Assembly: GCA_032718475.1 (NCBI GenBank)
Contig: JAUCBJ010008857.1
Span: 1 to 64,000 of the forward strand
Reading direction: 5' to 3'
Length of the DNA stretch: 64,000 bases
Source: Nemertoderma westbladi
Taxonomy: Eukaryota > Xenacoelomorpha > Nemertodermatida > Nemertodermatidae
Under the pieces are notes generated by a model. The model searched no databases. It had not been told where the DNA came from and saw only the letters and a list, made by a program, of their open reading frames with translations. Numbering within the stretch: position 1 is the first letter of the stretch; each line of letters starts with the position of its first letter. Shown here piece after piece: positions 36,344 to 47,114 of this stretch. Position numbers and translations under genes: made by a program.

Positions 36344-37725
36344 TTTCTTCACACACACTTCCACTGCTCTGGCTAACTGCCAATATTGTTCCATTATTCA
36401 AAAAAGGTGATCCTTGTGACGCTTATAACTACCGGCCTATAGCACTTACTTGCATTGCGTGTAAAGTGATGGAGATGTGTGTGAAGCATGAACTTGTAGC
36501 ATATTTACGCCGTAATATGTAATTTAATTACTAAATGCCAGCACGGTTTTTTAGAACGGAATTCCACTTGTACCATACTCTTAGAATTTTTCTCAGATTG
36601 GTATAAAATCATTGATCGTCGCTGTAATGTTGATATAATCTATGTGGATTTTGCCCGCGCTTTAGACTCGGTCGTGCATTCTAAACTAATTGTTATTCTA
36701 GAATCCTATGGTATTCGGGGGAATTTATTACTGTGGCTTACTGCTTTTCTATCAGATAAAACACAGAGGGTACTCATCGGCAGCGTTTTTTCTGAACCGC
36801 ATCAGGTAAAATCTGGAATGCCACAAGGCAGTGTTCTTGGGCCTGTGTTGTTCTTGATCTTTATCAACGACTTTCCTGGTATATTACATCCCGTCAATAC
36901 CAAACTGTTTGCTGATGATGTGAAGCTGTACTCAGACAGTTCAGATTCTCAATCTTTAACGTTAGCTCTTTCAAAACTGGAAGCTTAGGCCAAACAATGG
37001 CAATTGAATATTGCAGCACATAAATGTGCAGTTATTTATGTAGGCATGAAAAATAATTTATATGAGTACAGGTTAAACAACAGTGCGCTAAAATCTGAAA
37101 TTGATTACAAGGATTTAGGTATCACAGTTTCGAATAACTTTAAGTTTGATAAATACTGCGCCGGTCAAATATCTAGAGCCTACAAAATAATAAATCTTAT
37201 ATTTCGGGTAATACGTACTAAGAATGCACGGGCCCTCTTAATCGCGTTCAAATCTAATGTTAGGCCTCTTCTTGAGTACAACACTCCTGTGTGGTCCACC
37301 CCAAATAATACGCGGTGTGGAGCAAGTTGAATCCGTTCAGCATTATTTACACGTAGACTTTTCTAAAGGTGCAATATTGAGTATGTGCGTTACACATATC
37401 GTTTAGCTTATCTGTCACTACAGCCACTTGAGGTTCGTATAATTATTTTTGACTTAAAAATGGTTTATCGTATCTATAATAATTTAGTAGATCTCGATTT
37501 CAATCAGTTTTTCACTCGTGCTTCACGTGCTGGTCTTCATGCATGTAAATTATTGTTACCTCAATGTAGATTGAAAATCGTACAAGATTCGGGCTTTGGA
37601 ACAGTCTACCCGATAATGTAGTTGGTGCATACAACATTAACGTGTTCTGCAGGGAGTTGTCAGGGGTGGATCTTTTACCACATACCAAATTTTCTGATCG
37701 ACCTGGGAATCCTCTATGGTTGTAG
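36344..37725 (+). pseudogene. Second CR1-like LINE, RT to C-terminus
   Basis: It is joined directly to the 3' end of the preceding LINE. It reads PLFKKGDPCDAYNYRPIALT; then, after a frameshift near 36522, VDFARALDSV, MPQGSVLGPVLFLIFINDF and KLFADDVKLYSDSS. A stop at 36986 is followed by KDLGITVSNNFKFDKYC and SNVRPLLEYNTPVWS. A frameshift near 37320 leads to SLQPLEVRIIIFDLKMVYRI, and the last stretch carries WNSLPDNVVGAYNINVFCRE and the stop at 37723-37725. Both catalytic motifs survive, but at least four lesions make it inactive. The 5' truncation removes the endonuclease. Confidence 0.85.
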
Positions 37726-37879
37726 GTGACAGATAGACTGTATTTTTTTAGTGTAATATATTATTAGGCTACCTATGAGCGCCGATGAGCCTTGGTAGTT
37801 TCTTCCTTCGATTTAATTTATTGTGTATAACAATGTATATATATTATATACTGTATTTTTGTCTTTTTCGAGCAATTAA

Positions 37880-38618
37880 GGGGGGGGGGGGGGGGGGTAC
37901 ACCATTTTCGGACAACTCTTCGATTTATCACTCTCAGCGTTTCAAAATTGTTTGGTTTGGGCTATAATTTGGAATATTGGTGCCTAAGATGCTATTCTAC
38001 ATGACAGGTAAGAAAATTTTTATTTTTCGCTATTTAATATTAGTTAATACTAGTTAATAACAAAAAAAACTTGGTTGCGCTTAAAACCCTAAGGCTTTTA
38101 CAGTTTTGAATCTAATCACATGATAGTTTTTTTATATGATAGATCAAAGATGGGGCAACATAACTATCAGACGAAATTTTGTGAAAATAATTCTGCACCG
38201 CTAGGTGGCGCTGCAAATTTATGCATAATTTTTAGGTTTGTTATAAATAGTATTAAATTTTATTAACAAATAATTTCGAAGAGTTGTCTGATACTTTTAT
38301 GCAGGGTGGCTATGTAGACACCCACAGAAAGTTTCAGACTAATTGCTCAAAAATTGTAGAAGTAGTAGGGTTTTGAAGTTGACAATTTCATAAAAAAAAT
38401 ATTTGGAGATAATCGACCTTTCATTATATATAGTAATAGTAATTTCAATAGGAATCCCTAAATGGAAATGGAAATTGTTATAACTGGAAAACTAAAAGAG
38501 CTATTAAATAGCGGTTTTCAGATTTGGAAACACCATTCAATGGTGCATTAGGATAGACCATAACAAAAAATCTCGACATATTTTTGACCAAAATGGTGTA
38601 CCCCCCCCCCCCCCCCCC
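37880..38618. mobile_element. TTAA-flanked MITE with G18/C18 termini (739 bp)
   Basis: The left end is 18 G followed by TACACCATTTT; the right end is its reverse complement, AAAATGGTGTA followed by 18 C. TTAA sits immediately outside each end (37876-37879 and 38619-38622). A subterminal inverted pair, ACAACTCTTCGA-like, is at 37911 and 38277. There is no coding capacity. TTAA duplications are typical of piggyBac and Kolobok transposons, so this is probably a non-autonomous member of one of them. Confidence 0.75.
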
Positions 38619-38622
38619 TTAA

Positions 38623-38643
38623 ATAAATAAATAAATAATTAAA

Positions 38644-38674
<31 letters not shown>

Positions 38675-38772
38675 TAATTGTTTATTCCAGGACCCCCAAG
38701 TTTCCCTGGTGTCCCATAACGTACATGGCCTATAGTTCTAGCACAAACAAAAAAAAAAAAAAAAAAAAAGTA
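38623..38772. repeat. (AAAT)n, (AAT)n and poly-A microsatellites
   Basis: AAATAAAT and AATAAT runs fill 38623-38678. A pure A tract lies at about 38749-38769. Confidence 0.9.
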
Positions 38773-39016
38773 GAGTAAAGTAATGTACTGTAGTAAGGAA
38801 ACACCATTGTATGTACACGTAAATTAAATTAATTAAATAAGTAATTTAATAACGTAAATTAATAAGACCATTATTCAGCCCAAATTCTTAAAACAGACAT
38901 CCCCATGATTCTACTATGGCAGCGATAAATAAATAAATAAATAAACTTTATGGTGATTCTTTACTTTTGAGTTACACTTCGAACAAATCGGCATAAAAAC
39001 ATATTACATATATTTA
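38773..39016. other. Spacer, no gene seen
   Basis: AT-rich, with a further short AAAT run near 38927-38945. Confidence 0.5.
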
Positions 39017-39062
39017 GGGGGGGGGGGGGGGGAGGGGAGGGGGGAGGGGAGGGGGGGGAGGG
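39017..39062. repeat. Poly-G / G4A purine tract
   Basis: A run of 16 G is followed by GGGGA-type repeats, all purine on the plus strand. It could form quadruplex or triplex structure. Confidence 0.9.
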
Positions 39063-39709
39063 TGTAGCCCGCCCTCCCTCCCTTCGCTAAATATTTCAGA
39101 AATTAGTTTTTTATTGCATCTAGAGCAGAATAGAATAAAATGGGAATTTCAAATCTGAAAACTTAAAAAAAAAATTAAAAAATTAGTTCTCGAGTTATCG
39201 GGGAATAAATGTCTGACAATCTGTCTGTCAAAATGTAAGACAGACAAACAACCGACAGACAGCAGACTACATTCCACATCAGAAATGAAATCAGCGACCC
39301 CGAAAACCCCCATAAATATAATTTTAGCTCGGTGATGTGCTTCCTTCATGTGAGACACCATTAACCAACCAGATCCCTTACACGTAGTTTTACATACCAG
39401 ACCCCATACACGTTAGTACACGCACCACAGGTAGTTTTGCGGGGGAAGGTTTGAACTTTGAAGGCGATTATCTCTGAATGACTTTTTTCGTCCTACTACT
39501 CCTCCGTCATTTCTCAACCATTTTTTGCAATTTTTGGTTTTTATGAAAGGTAATTTCATAATCTTCAACAAAATAGCAGCATAACGGCATAATGGCAACA
39601 TTATGTAGATTAAACGACCACATTAGCACAATCCCACACCAAATCGAGTTCCTTCGCCAATGCAAAACCAAGCATTATATTAACATTATATTATTATATT
39701 AAAAAACAT
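39063..39709. other. Spacer, no gene seen
   Basis: Two minus-strand frames (39149-39361 and 39413-39601) have no recognisable motif. A CAGACAGACAAAC-type low-complexity patch lies near 39240. Confidence 0.5.
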
Positions 39710-39800
39710 GGGTCGCAATTGACCGGGTCGCAATTGTCCGGGTCGCAATTGTCCGGGTCGCAACTGTCCGGGTCGCAATTGTCCGGGTCGCAATTGTCCG
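39710..39800. repeat. 15-bp tandem repeat, 6 copies
   Basis: GGGTCGCAATTGTCC repeats six times with two single-base variants (GACC in the first copy, AACTG in the fourth). It abuts the RTE-like LINE fragment. Confidence 0.97.
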
Positions 39801-39801
39801 G

Positions 39802-39855
39802 ACTATGTGGACGACTTCTGTTACCTGGGATCATGGATCCGGAAGTCAGGTGAGG
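39802..39855 (+). pseudogene. RTE-like LINE fragment upstream of the LTR insertion
   Basis: It reads YVDDFCYLGSWIRKSGE, the conserved stretch after the RT palm in RTE-type LINEs. The frame is cut after SGE by the BEL/Pao element and resumes at 41729. Confidence 0.75.
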
Positions 39856-40318
39856 TGTAGTGAATAATTATTGTATCTTAAGAATTTATAAATAAGAATA
39901 ATTTAAAATACTTTTTCTTGCAATTAAATCTCTGAGATTTAATATTATTTACGAATCAACATTAAAATTATTTAATAAAGCATTTAAACACAGAAACTGA
40001 ATAGAAAATTGAAATGAATTACACACACCGTAAACACTGAGTTCTCTTGAATATATTGGAACGGTCTTAAAAATGATTTCACCTAATTGAACTATGTATC
40101 AACTAAATCAAATTACCCAACACAAATAAATTAGCTTGCATTAGTTACAGCTTAATAGTTATTCGACATACTGTACTAATAATGTAAAATAAGTGCTATT
40201 GGATACACCTTCACCAGTACAATATTAACAGTAACTAATTAAGCACTAAGGATTGATAACAAGCAATAATTTAATTGATTCCATTAAAATAAGGACCGTT
40301 ATCATACTTCATTTGAGT

Positions 40319-41608
40319 TTAGAGTCGACCTACAGAACATTTCCCTGGATAATGGTCGGTATTACAGAATGGACATGGAGGTTTAGGATTTAAGTTTCTA
40401 TTGCCATTTTGATAACCGGACTGTAGGGAAAATCCTTGTGATTTTTCTGTGGTATTGATCTGGTTAGTAGGTTTTATGGAGGTGTGTAAAGTCGTCACTT
40501 TATTTTTATGTTTATAATCCGTTTTATCCTTTTGTTCAAATGCCTTAAATGAGGATGATCCATGATTAGAATTTAAGGAATATCCCCTTGCGTATTTTGA
40601 TAGTTCAAGGCCTTCAACATATTGCTCAATGAATTCTAGTAAGGTATCAACTATAGTATCTATGGTAACTAAGGTATCAACTATAGTATCTATGGTAACT
40701 AAGGTATCCACTATAGTATCTATGGTAACTATGGTATCAACTATAGTATCTATGGTAACTAAGGTATCAACAATAATTCCATCGTCATCTGCATGTGTTT
40801 CATACCACTTTTCGCACATATTTCCAGGCAACCTTTAAAATAGTATTGGCCCTAAGACGGCTGTAATTTCAGCATTAGACGATGTAAGCACATCCATAGC
40901 TCGAAGACTGTGGATATTTGTTACCATTACATCCTTCATATTCCTCAGCGTTTCAGGAGAGGAGGTTTGTCCTCCTTTTGGAAGGTCTAATAAAGCCATA
41001 ACATGTGCGTTTATTCTTGGTATTCGTTTTCCGAATCGCCTGTGTATTATAGCAATAGCATGAGTGTAATTATTTTGTGTGGGTTTCAATCCGGAAATGG
41101 CACTCTTTGCAGTGCCAGTTAAAGATTGGAGAAGATAATCGAACCTATCTATGTCTGATAAATTAGGATTTAAATAATATCTAGAATCAAATCTGTCCCA
41201 AAATGATTGGTATTTCAAAGGATTTCCATCAAATGGATCTGCTGTTGTAAGTTTTTCTAATTTAATGTGTGACGAACCAGTAAGATTAGAAGTAAGGGGA
41301 GCCGAAGGTGTAGAAGGGAGGTTTGGAGGCTCCAATTCTTTGATTCTGTGTTTTAAATACTCAATAATAAGTTCACATTGTGATTCATATTTAGAATTAT
41401 CGTAAAAATATCTGTCAGTATCAGTTTCATTGATTTCTGGTAGTAATTCTTCTCTAACCTTTTGAAACTTCGCGTAAGTTTTCTCAATGGACACTAAACG
41501 TGCTCGTAATTCGGGTATTGAGGTTGTCAGTAGCCAATCATTGACATCCTTGAATGTTCTTGTTATAACGCCCTTTAACCCAGATCGTGATTTTTGAAGT
41601 GTAGACAT
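40319..41608 (-). pseudogene. BEL/Pao gag (DUF1759 type) with one internal stop
   Basis: A 430-codon frame carries a single in-frame TAA at 40837-40835. The N-terminal half is charged. The DUF1759 core reads FDGNPLKYQSFWDRFDS, LSDIDRFDYLLQSLTGTAKS and AIIHRRFGKR. After the stop come LPGNMCEKWYE, a 10-residue repeat (DTLVTIDTIV), LLEFIEQYVEGLEL and a terminal zinc knuckle CPFCNTDHYPGKC (C-x2-C-x3-H-x4-C). Gag packages retrotransposon RNA. The start ATG at 41608 lies just inside the 5' leader. The stop codon and the absence of pol mean the copy is not autonomous. Confidence 0.85.
40641..40772. repeat. 30-bp in-frame repeat within gag, about 4.3 copies
   Basis: Thirty-base units (plus-strand words AAGGTATCAACTATAG and TATCTATGGTAACT) begin at 40641, 40671, 40701 and 40731, with a partial fifth. 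They encode DTLVTIDTIV repeats and keep the gag frame. Confidence 0.95.
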
Positions 41609-41728
41609 TATAGCGGTTGATTAGAATCATGTAATTTAATTGATTCCATTAAAATAAAGACCGTTATCATATTATAGATATTGAGAGTAATTTAATGAAT
41701 GTTTAAGAAATCAACCTAATTTGTCACA

Positions 41729-42290
41729 TGAGGACCTTCGAAAACGTAAGGGAATGGAAAGGCGAAGGCAGCCTTGAATAGGCTTTCCAGGATTTGGAAG
41801 TCACCGAGAATTAATCGGAAACTTAAGGTCCGATTATTTAGAGCAACAGTAGTTCCAGTACTCCTCTACGGGAGTCCATGCTGGGCTCTAACTGCTGAGG
41901 ACACCAAATCTCTGGATGGCACATTCACAAGAATGCTGCGCCGGGTTCATTGTGTCAAGTACAATGCACACATCTCCAACCAGACACTATATAACATTGG
42001 AGGTGTCTCATTGGTTCCCCCAAGCTTGACACTAGAACAAAATCGCCTCCGCTTTGCAGGACATTGCTTTCGCCGTGAGGACCAGCCAGTGCATAATCTT
42101 GTACTTTGGCAGCCTCATGGAGTGAATAAGCATGGTGGACAGCCCATGACTTTCTTGAGACGCATCTTAAAGGACACTGGCCTTAAAGATGCGGATGATC
42201 TAGCAAATGTCATGGGTGATAGGGAGTTGTGGCGGTGCAATTTTGTTGACAAGCCGGCACAGCATTCTTAAAAATGCAGCTGCAATGCAG
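41729..42290 (+). pseudogene. RTE-like LINE C-terminal region
   Basis: It continues the LINE from 39855. DLRKRKG is followed by a small indel, then NRLSRIWKSPRINRKLKVRL, VLLYGSPCWAL, DGTFTRMLRRVHCVKYN, LRFAGHCFRREDQPVHNLVL and MTFLRRILKDTG, ending WRCNFVDKPAQHS at 42271. The open stretch 41774-42271 is the longest surviving copy of this family in the window; shorter copies are at 12701-12990 and 43879-44128. The RT core is missing. Confidence 0.85.
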
Positions 42291-42529
42291 CATGCCGATC
42301 CTAGTAGTATTTACGTATATGTGCTTTCTTAAATTACGCTTCAGTAATGGAGCTACTAGCAGCGGAAACCAACATCATTAACCAATATAAACCCCCACTA
42401 AACATTGTCAAACCAACAATTTAAGTACGTAATACCAACTCCATACGAAGCGAACTTACGGACCTAAATGGAGGACTTAATTAATATGGCTCGCCCCATT
42501 GTTTGTTACTGGTTTAATTGCGGTACTGG
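42291..42529. other. Probable LINE 3' untranslated region
   Basis: AATGCAGCATGCCGATCC and later words match the tails of the other LINE copies. No gene is visible. Confidence 0.45.
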
Positions 42530-43165
42530 ATTAATTAATTAATTAATTAATTAACGATATTAATTAATTAATTAACTATATTAATTAATTAATTAACTAT
42601 ATTAATTAATTAATTAACTATATTAATTAATTAATTAACTATATCAATTAATTAATTAACTATATTAATTAATTAATTAACTATATTAATTAATTAATCA
42701 ACTATATTAATTAATTAATTAACTATATTAATTAATTAATTAACTATATTAATTAATTAATTAACTATATTAATTAATTAATTAACTATATTAATTAATT
42801 AATTAACTATATTAATTAATTAATTAACTATATTAATTAATTAATTAACTACATTAATTAATTAATTAACTATATTAATTAATTAATTAACTATATTAAT
42901 TAATTAATTAACTATATTAATTAATTAATTAACTATATTAATTAATTAATTAACTATATTAATTAATTAATTAACTATATTAATTAATTAATTAACTATA
43001 TTAATTAATTAATTAACTATATTAATTAATTAATTAACTATATTAACTATATTAATTAATTAATAAACTATATTAATTAATTAATTAACTATATTAATTA
43101 ATTAATTAACTATATTAATTAATTAATTAACGATATTAATTAATTAATTAACTATATTAATTACG
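42530..43165. repeat. 21-bp A+T array, about 30 copies, built of TTAATTAA
   Basis: The unit is CTATA followed by TTAATTAATTAATTAA. Phase was checked at 42660, 42681 and 42702. Nearly every base is A or T and each unit holds overlapping TTAATTAA palindromes. Occasional CGATA, CTACA and ATCAA variants occur, and one CTATATTAA half unit near 43040. Confidence 0.97.
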
Positions 43166-43878
43166 TAACGAAGAGTCCATATTATTCCATATCAATCCAT
43201 TTCATTCACCAGCTATATGACGTTTATTTTGTAATGGAGCCCTACTTAATTACATTACTTATGACAAATATTTACATAATAACGGCTAATACATTACTTA
43301 CATAATTAATGACATTACATTTAGTATAATTATATGACACCATTCCTTTTGTACGGTTACGTTTTCATTTACACACATTAAACGGTCATATATCGTCCAA
43401 TCACCATCACTCTCATCGCTATTGGGTGGAGGGAAATTTAAATCGTAACAGTGCTCTTTGTCAGTTAATCCGGTGAGGGTTTTTTAGTTTTTAGTTTTTC
43501 CTACATACACAGTAGTACTGATGCAGGCCAGGAGGCCGATAACGTTTTACTGTAAAACCTTAGCGTTTTAAACCAGCCAGAATCCTAAATAACTGTCGTT
43601 ATTATTCTTAATATCACCGTATAATCTACAATAATGTCACGCACTTTTCTTAATTTAATAATTAATATTTTATTTATTTTTATTTTATTTTGTTCTTAAT
43701 ATTTTGAATGAAAAATTGTAAAAAAACATGGGTGGGTTTTTTCAATTTTTAAAAAATTTTGATTTTACAAAATTGTTAATTATCAGAAATAGGAAAACGA
43801 AAATACAAAAAGTCGTGAAAAAAATGTGGCATCGGAAATTAAAAATGGAAAATACAGTAGCACTGCATACTACTACAA
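43166..43878. other. AT-rich spacer, no gene seen
   Basis: The 66-codon frame at 43728-43928 reads low-complexity Lys/Phe/Asn-rich sequence and runs into the LINE copy. Confidence 0.5.
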
Positions 43879-44128
43879 TCGGCATGCTGCATTGCAGCTG
43901 CTTTATATATATATTACATATATATTAAGCATGCTGTGCCGGCTTGTCGACAAAGTTGCGCCTCTACAACTCCCTATCACCCATGAGATTTGCTAGATGA
44001 TCCGCATCTTCAAGGCCAGTGTCCTTTATGATGCGTCTCAAGAAAGTCATGGGCTGTCCACCATGCTTATTCACTCCATGAGGCCGCCAAAGCACAAGAT
44101 TATGCACTGGCTGGTCCTCACGGCGAAA
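43879..44128 (-). pseudogene. Inverted copy of the RTE-like LINE 3' end
   Basis: The reverse complement matches 42065-42300, from CTTTCGCCGTGAGGACCAGC to GCAATGCAGCATGCCG, with an AT insertion at 43901-43927. It faces the copy at 41729-42290, with the 21-bp AT array between them. Confidence 0.85.
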
Positions 44129-44764
44129 GAACTGCATAGTATCAGGCGGGGATACAACATGCTCTACTTGCTCATGCTACCAGATGAACTCCTTGCGAAA
44201 ACACTGGTATATCTCGCAGAGGATGACAACCAGAAATGTATTGCCACTCGTTACTGCTATGTTTGGAAGGTGAAAATCCTTTAACAATTATTAATGCGCA
44301 GGATTTAATTGGTGTTTGTACGAATTGTTAATTCCTGAGGCCTGAGGCTTTTATTACTTATGCCTGTTCTATAACAAATTCTTCTATTATTATGAGATAA
44401 ATTGTTCTTAACTACGTAAAGATTCCATGTATCTTTATAATCGTCACAGTCCTCTCCGAACTGTCTGAGGTTGGAATTACCTAGGCCAATGTTGTATCCC
44501 ATTAAATGTTCGTGTAATTTGGTTGTAACATTTTGTGTTCATCTGTCAGGGTTAACTGAGCATAGCAATTCCAGCAGCACAATAATTGGGTGTGTCCGAT
44601 ATTATTTTTTAATTGTTTTATTTGTTTACCGCTTTTGATCACTTGGTACACACTGTTATTTATAGATAGTTATTTATTTTAGGTCCGCGTAGCGAGACCT
44701 CTAGTTTTCACGCCATTGTTGTTGTTGTTAATTTCCAGTTGGCTTTTAGTAATAAGGCTTCATA
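44129..44764. other. Spacer, no gene supported
   Basis: 44140-44284 has a short coding-like stretch (LPDELLAKTLVYLAEDDNQK) at the end of a frame that begins in the LINE copy. I do not recognise it. The rest is AT-rich. Confidence 0.4.
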
Positions 44765-44846
44765 CGCATAGCGCAGTAGAGAAGTTGGTAGAGCGTGGGA
44801 CTTGGAATCTCTAGGTACCGCGAGTTCATTCCGGTGAATCTTTTTT
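44765..44846 (+). other. tRNA-like sequence, probably a SINE head or tRNA pseudogene
   Basis: TAGCGCAGTAG (A-box-like), GGTAGAGC, a 4-bp anticodon stem around CTTGGAA, GAGTTCATTCC (B-box-like) and a TTTTTT terminator follow in tRNA order. The loop would carry a UGG anticodon with U33 and A37. The T stem does not pair well and the B box has a mismatch, so it is not a convincing functional tRNA. Confidence 0.4.
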
Positions 44847-44912
44847 GTAGTAATATTGGTAGTAAGCTATTCAAGGAGGAGACAGTTCATACGTTAGTAG
44901 ACGCGGACCGCG

Positions 44913-45771
44913 CTTGGTGGGATAAATATTTCTCCATTTGACGCAACACCGCCGCGGCCGCTATGAGGGAGGTGAATACCGCGGCCGCTCCTAAAGCCGC
45001 AGGCCATCGCTAACTATATAGGTTAACTTGGGATTCTGGGGGACTTTTCGATGAAGGAACTGACCAAATTTTTTTATTTTCTCACCAGGGGAGCGGCTCG
45101 GAATTCTAAGATATTAGCAACTCTAACATTATTAAATCTAACCCTTCGACGGACACGGCGGACAAAAAACCGACATTTTTTCGACAATTTTAAAATTTTT
45201 TTGAAAGGCGCTCTACAGTGGCTCGAAAAAACCCTAGGTTATTGCTTAGCCGACGCCGGGATACGATAGAAGGGATTAATTAGTGAATTCGTTTTTTTTT
45301 TCAAAAAAGATTACCACGCCTTTTTTCCGAAAATGTCCGTCAAAGTTGAAAAAGAGGACAAAATGACTTTGCGGGATCCGCTATAACTAGGCTAATATTA
45401 ATCGTACGGGGACGAAAGTAACGCGGTTGGAAAGGGGAAGAGTGGTACTACCTTCGTATCGAATGGGGGTAAGATATTTATTAAAATTTCGGGTGGAAAA
45501 AGGGGCTGTAAATTTGTACGTTTTTGTCCGTCTTTTTTGGAAAACTTATTTCCGAAATGTTTAATTCGACAACGCGGGTAGGAATCCACTAATTCTTTTA
45601 TGAAACTCGTAGAAGACCATTGGGGCTACGTTCCTATCGAATGGGGGTACAAAAAATATGTCGGCAATAGGGGCCAAAAAGGGCCAGAATTTGTAAAGTA
45701 GTTTTTATCGAATAATTTTTTATTTTTAACTTTAGTTGGTTAAGGTACATTCTATACAGTCAATATCCATA
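44913..45771. repeat. 859-bp direct repeat, copy 1
   Basis: Matches 50405-51263 with only about seven single-base differences noted by eye. Near its left end are two GCGGCCGC sites 36 bp apart, each preceded by CC. Short frames on both strands (72 and 63 codons) are kept in both copies but contain nothing recognisable. Copy 1 appears to continue to the right as a longer repeat up to the tRNA-like segment at 46367. Confidence 0.95.
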
Positions 45772-46366
45772 CGGGGAATTCAAATATGCTATCGGTTTTG
45801 CTCCAAGGATGATATTAAAAAAATGAGGGCCAAAATTATAATTTCGCGCTTCAAACTTGCTTCGCGGGAAATCGTCTAGCTCGAAAACTACTTAACTTAC
45901 GGGAGATTTGTTTACACAGACTTATAGTGCGTTAAATTATCTATCTAACAGCGTTAATCACAGCGCCGGAGGTATTATAAAACTGGAGCGGCAGGCGATC
46001 GTGTGAAATATAATATTTATAAAAAGGGACGAAAATTTTTTTTTTTAACAAATCGCTATTCCATTATAATTTAGCGTATTGCGCCAAAAGCACCTGTAAA
46101 AAGTATCAAATTAACTCCGCTATCTTTTATCTTAACATAGATAATTAAAATTACGAATTTTAAGGGTCGAAAAATATCGCGTTATTTTGGCCCTTTTTTT
46201 TAAATTTTTTTGGGGCCAAAAATAACCCCTTCTCAAAAGATTAAGAAAAAAATTACGGCAAAGAATATACCAATTTTATTGAATTTGGACCACCAGAACC
46301 GAAGTTAGAGCGATTTTAGTGAAAAAATAAAAATAATTTTTTTTGCAAAAAAATTAAGAATGGTCA
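45772..46366. other. Non-coding extension of the 859-bp repeat
   Basis: Poly-A and poly-T tracts alternate with GGGCCAAAA and TTTTGGCCC words of the same style as the 859-bp repeat. No open frame of note. Confidence 0.45.
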
Positions 46367-46439
46367 GGTCAATATTGGATTTCGAACCCGCGAACTTAGG
46401 TTTCATTAACGTGATTGATAACCACTAGACTATGTGACC
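46367..46439 (-). other. tRNA-like sequence with A box and B box, 73 nt
   Basis: On the minus strand a 73-base segment starts GGTCACATAGTCTAGTGGTT and ends TATTGACC. TAGTCTAGTGG is a perfect A box, TTCGAAA sits at T-loop position, and five acceptor base pairs form. The D and anticodon stems do not pair, so it is a tRNA pseudogene or SINE head rather than a working tRNA. A T-rich stretch follows in the direction of transcription. Confidence 0.5.
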
Positions 46440-47066
46440 GAGAGAAAGCCGCCCCAATATTAGATTATTACAACAACATATCCATTTGGTAAGAAAGTGG
46501 AGGAGAGCCAGCTCGTCTCTTAATTTTTTACTTTATATTACGCGATCAATTTTCACTCATCTCGTCATGAACCCAACATGTATGTAACCTTTTGATAAAT
46601 TTGTTGGCTATGCGTTTGCGGTTGTTTGGGCGGAGTGTGGTAGGCCTACACTTTTCACACTTAAATATTTTGGTTGTGAAATGTTACAGGGCATAGCGAT
46701 CTGAGATATTTCATTTATATTTTATTATGAGAGGAAGAAGAACATACAACGTTATTTACTATGTAACAAAATAATTGTTTTCGGGTTTAACTTGGAAGCC
46801 TCCCCAAATAGTTGATATACAATTATATTTAAAATTATTTCCATGGTCATGGTCATTCACCCGTCTTTAGTTAGAAATTTGTTTGCATGAAAGACAGTTT
46901 AGTTTAGTTTTTACTGATTTATTATCTCTTATCTGACTGGGGTAATAATAAAGGATAGGATAAATGGAAGCAAAGTGTGACAGTAACAAATATTTCCCCG
47001 TCACCCTAGCATGTGGGGCGAGCCACGAAGTGAGTGAGCCTTAGCGTAGTGGTACCATTAATCAAC
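46440..47066. other. Spacer, no gene seen
   Basis: This contains GGGGCGAGCCACGAAGTGAG at 47016, part of a dispersed repeat also seen inverted at 32657. Confidence 0.45.
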
Positions 47067-47114
47067 CTGTCGTTCTGTCGTTCTGTCGTTCTGTCGTTCT
47101 GTCGTTCTGTCGTG
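47067..47114. repeat. 8-bp CTGTCGTT tandem repeat, 6 copies
   Basis: Six exact copies, followed by AACGTTAATAACTCGGCC sequence that appears to be part of a dispersed repeat family. Confidence 0.95.

Larger units (their letters stand above)
39856..41728 (-). mobile_element. Gag-only BEL/Pao LTR retrotransposon, internally deleted
   Basis: TGAGG occurs at both edges (39851-39855 and 41729-41733). Removing the insert and one TGAGG joins the LINE reading SGE to DLRKRK in frame, so this is a genuine 5-bp target duplication. On the minus strand the element starts TGTGACAAATT and ends TCACTACA, the TG...CA ends of LTR elements. A 42-bp direct repeat (TATGATAACGG and onward on the minus strand) lies at 41672-41631 and 40309-40268; it probably belongs to the LTRs, but full-length LTRs do not align and one must be rearranged. 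Only gag is present; protease, RT, RNase H and integrase are absent. Confidence 0.8.

Noticed and set aside
46367-46439. Functional tRNA gene
   Set aside because: The D and anticodon stems do not pair, so only a tRNA-like label is supported.
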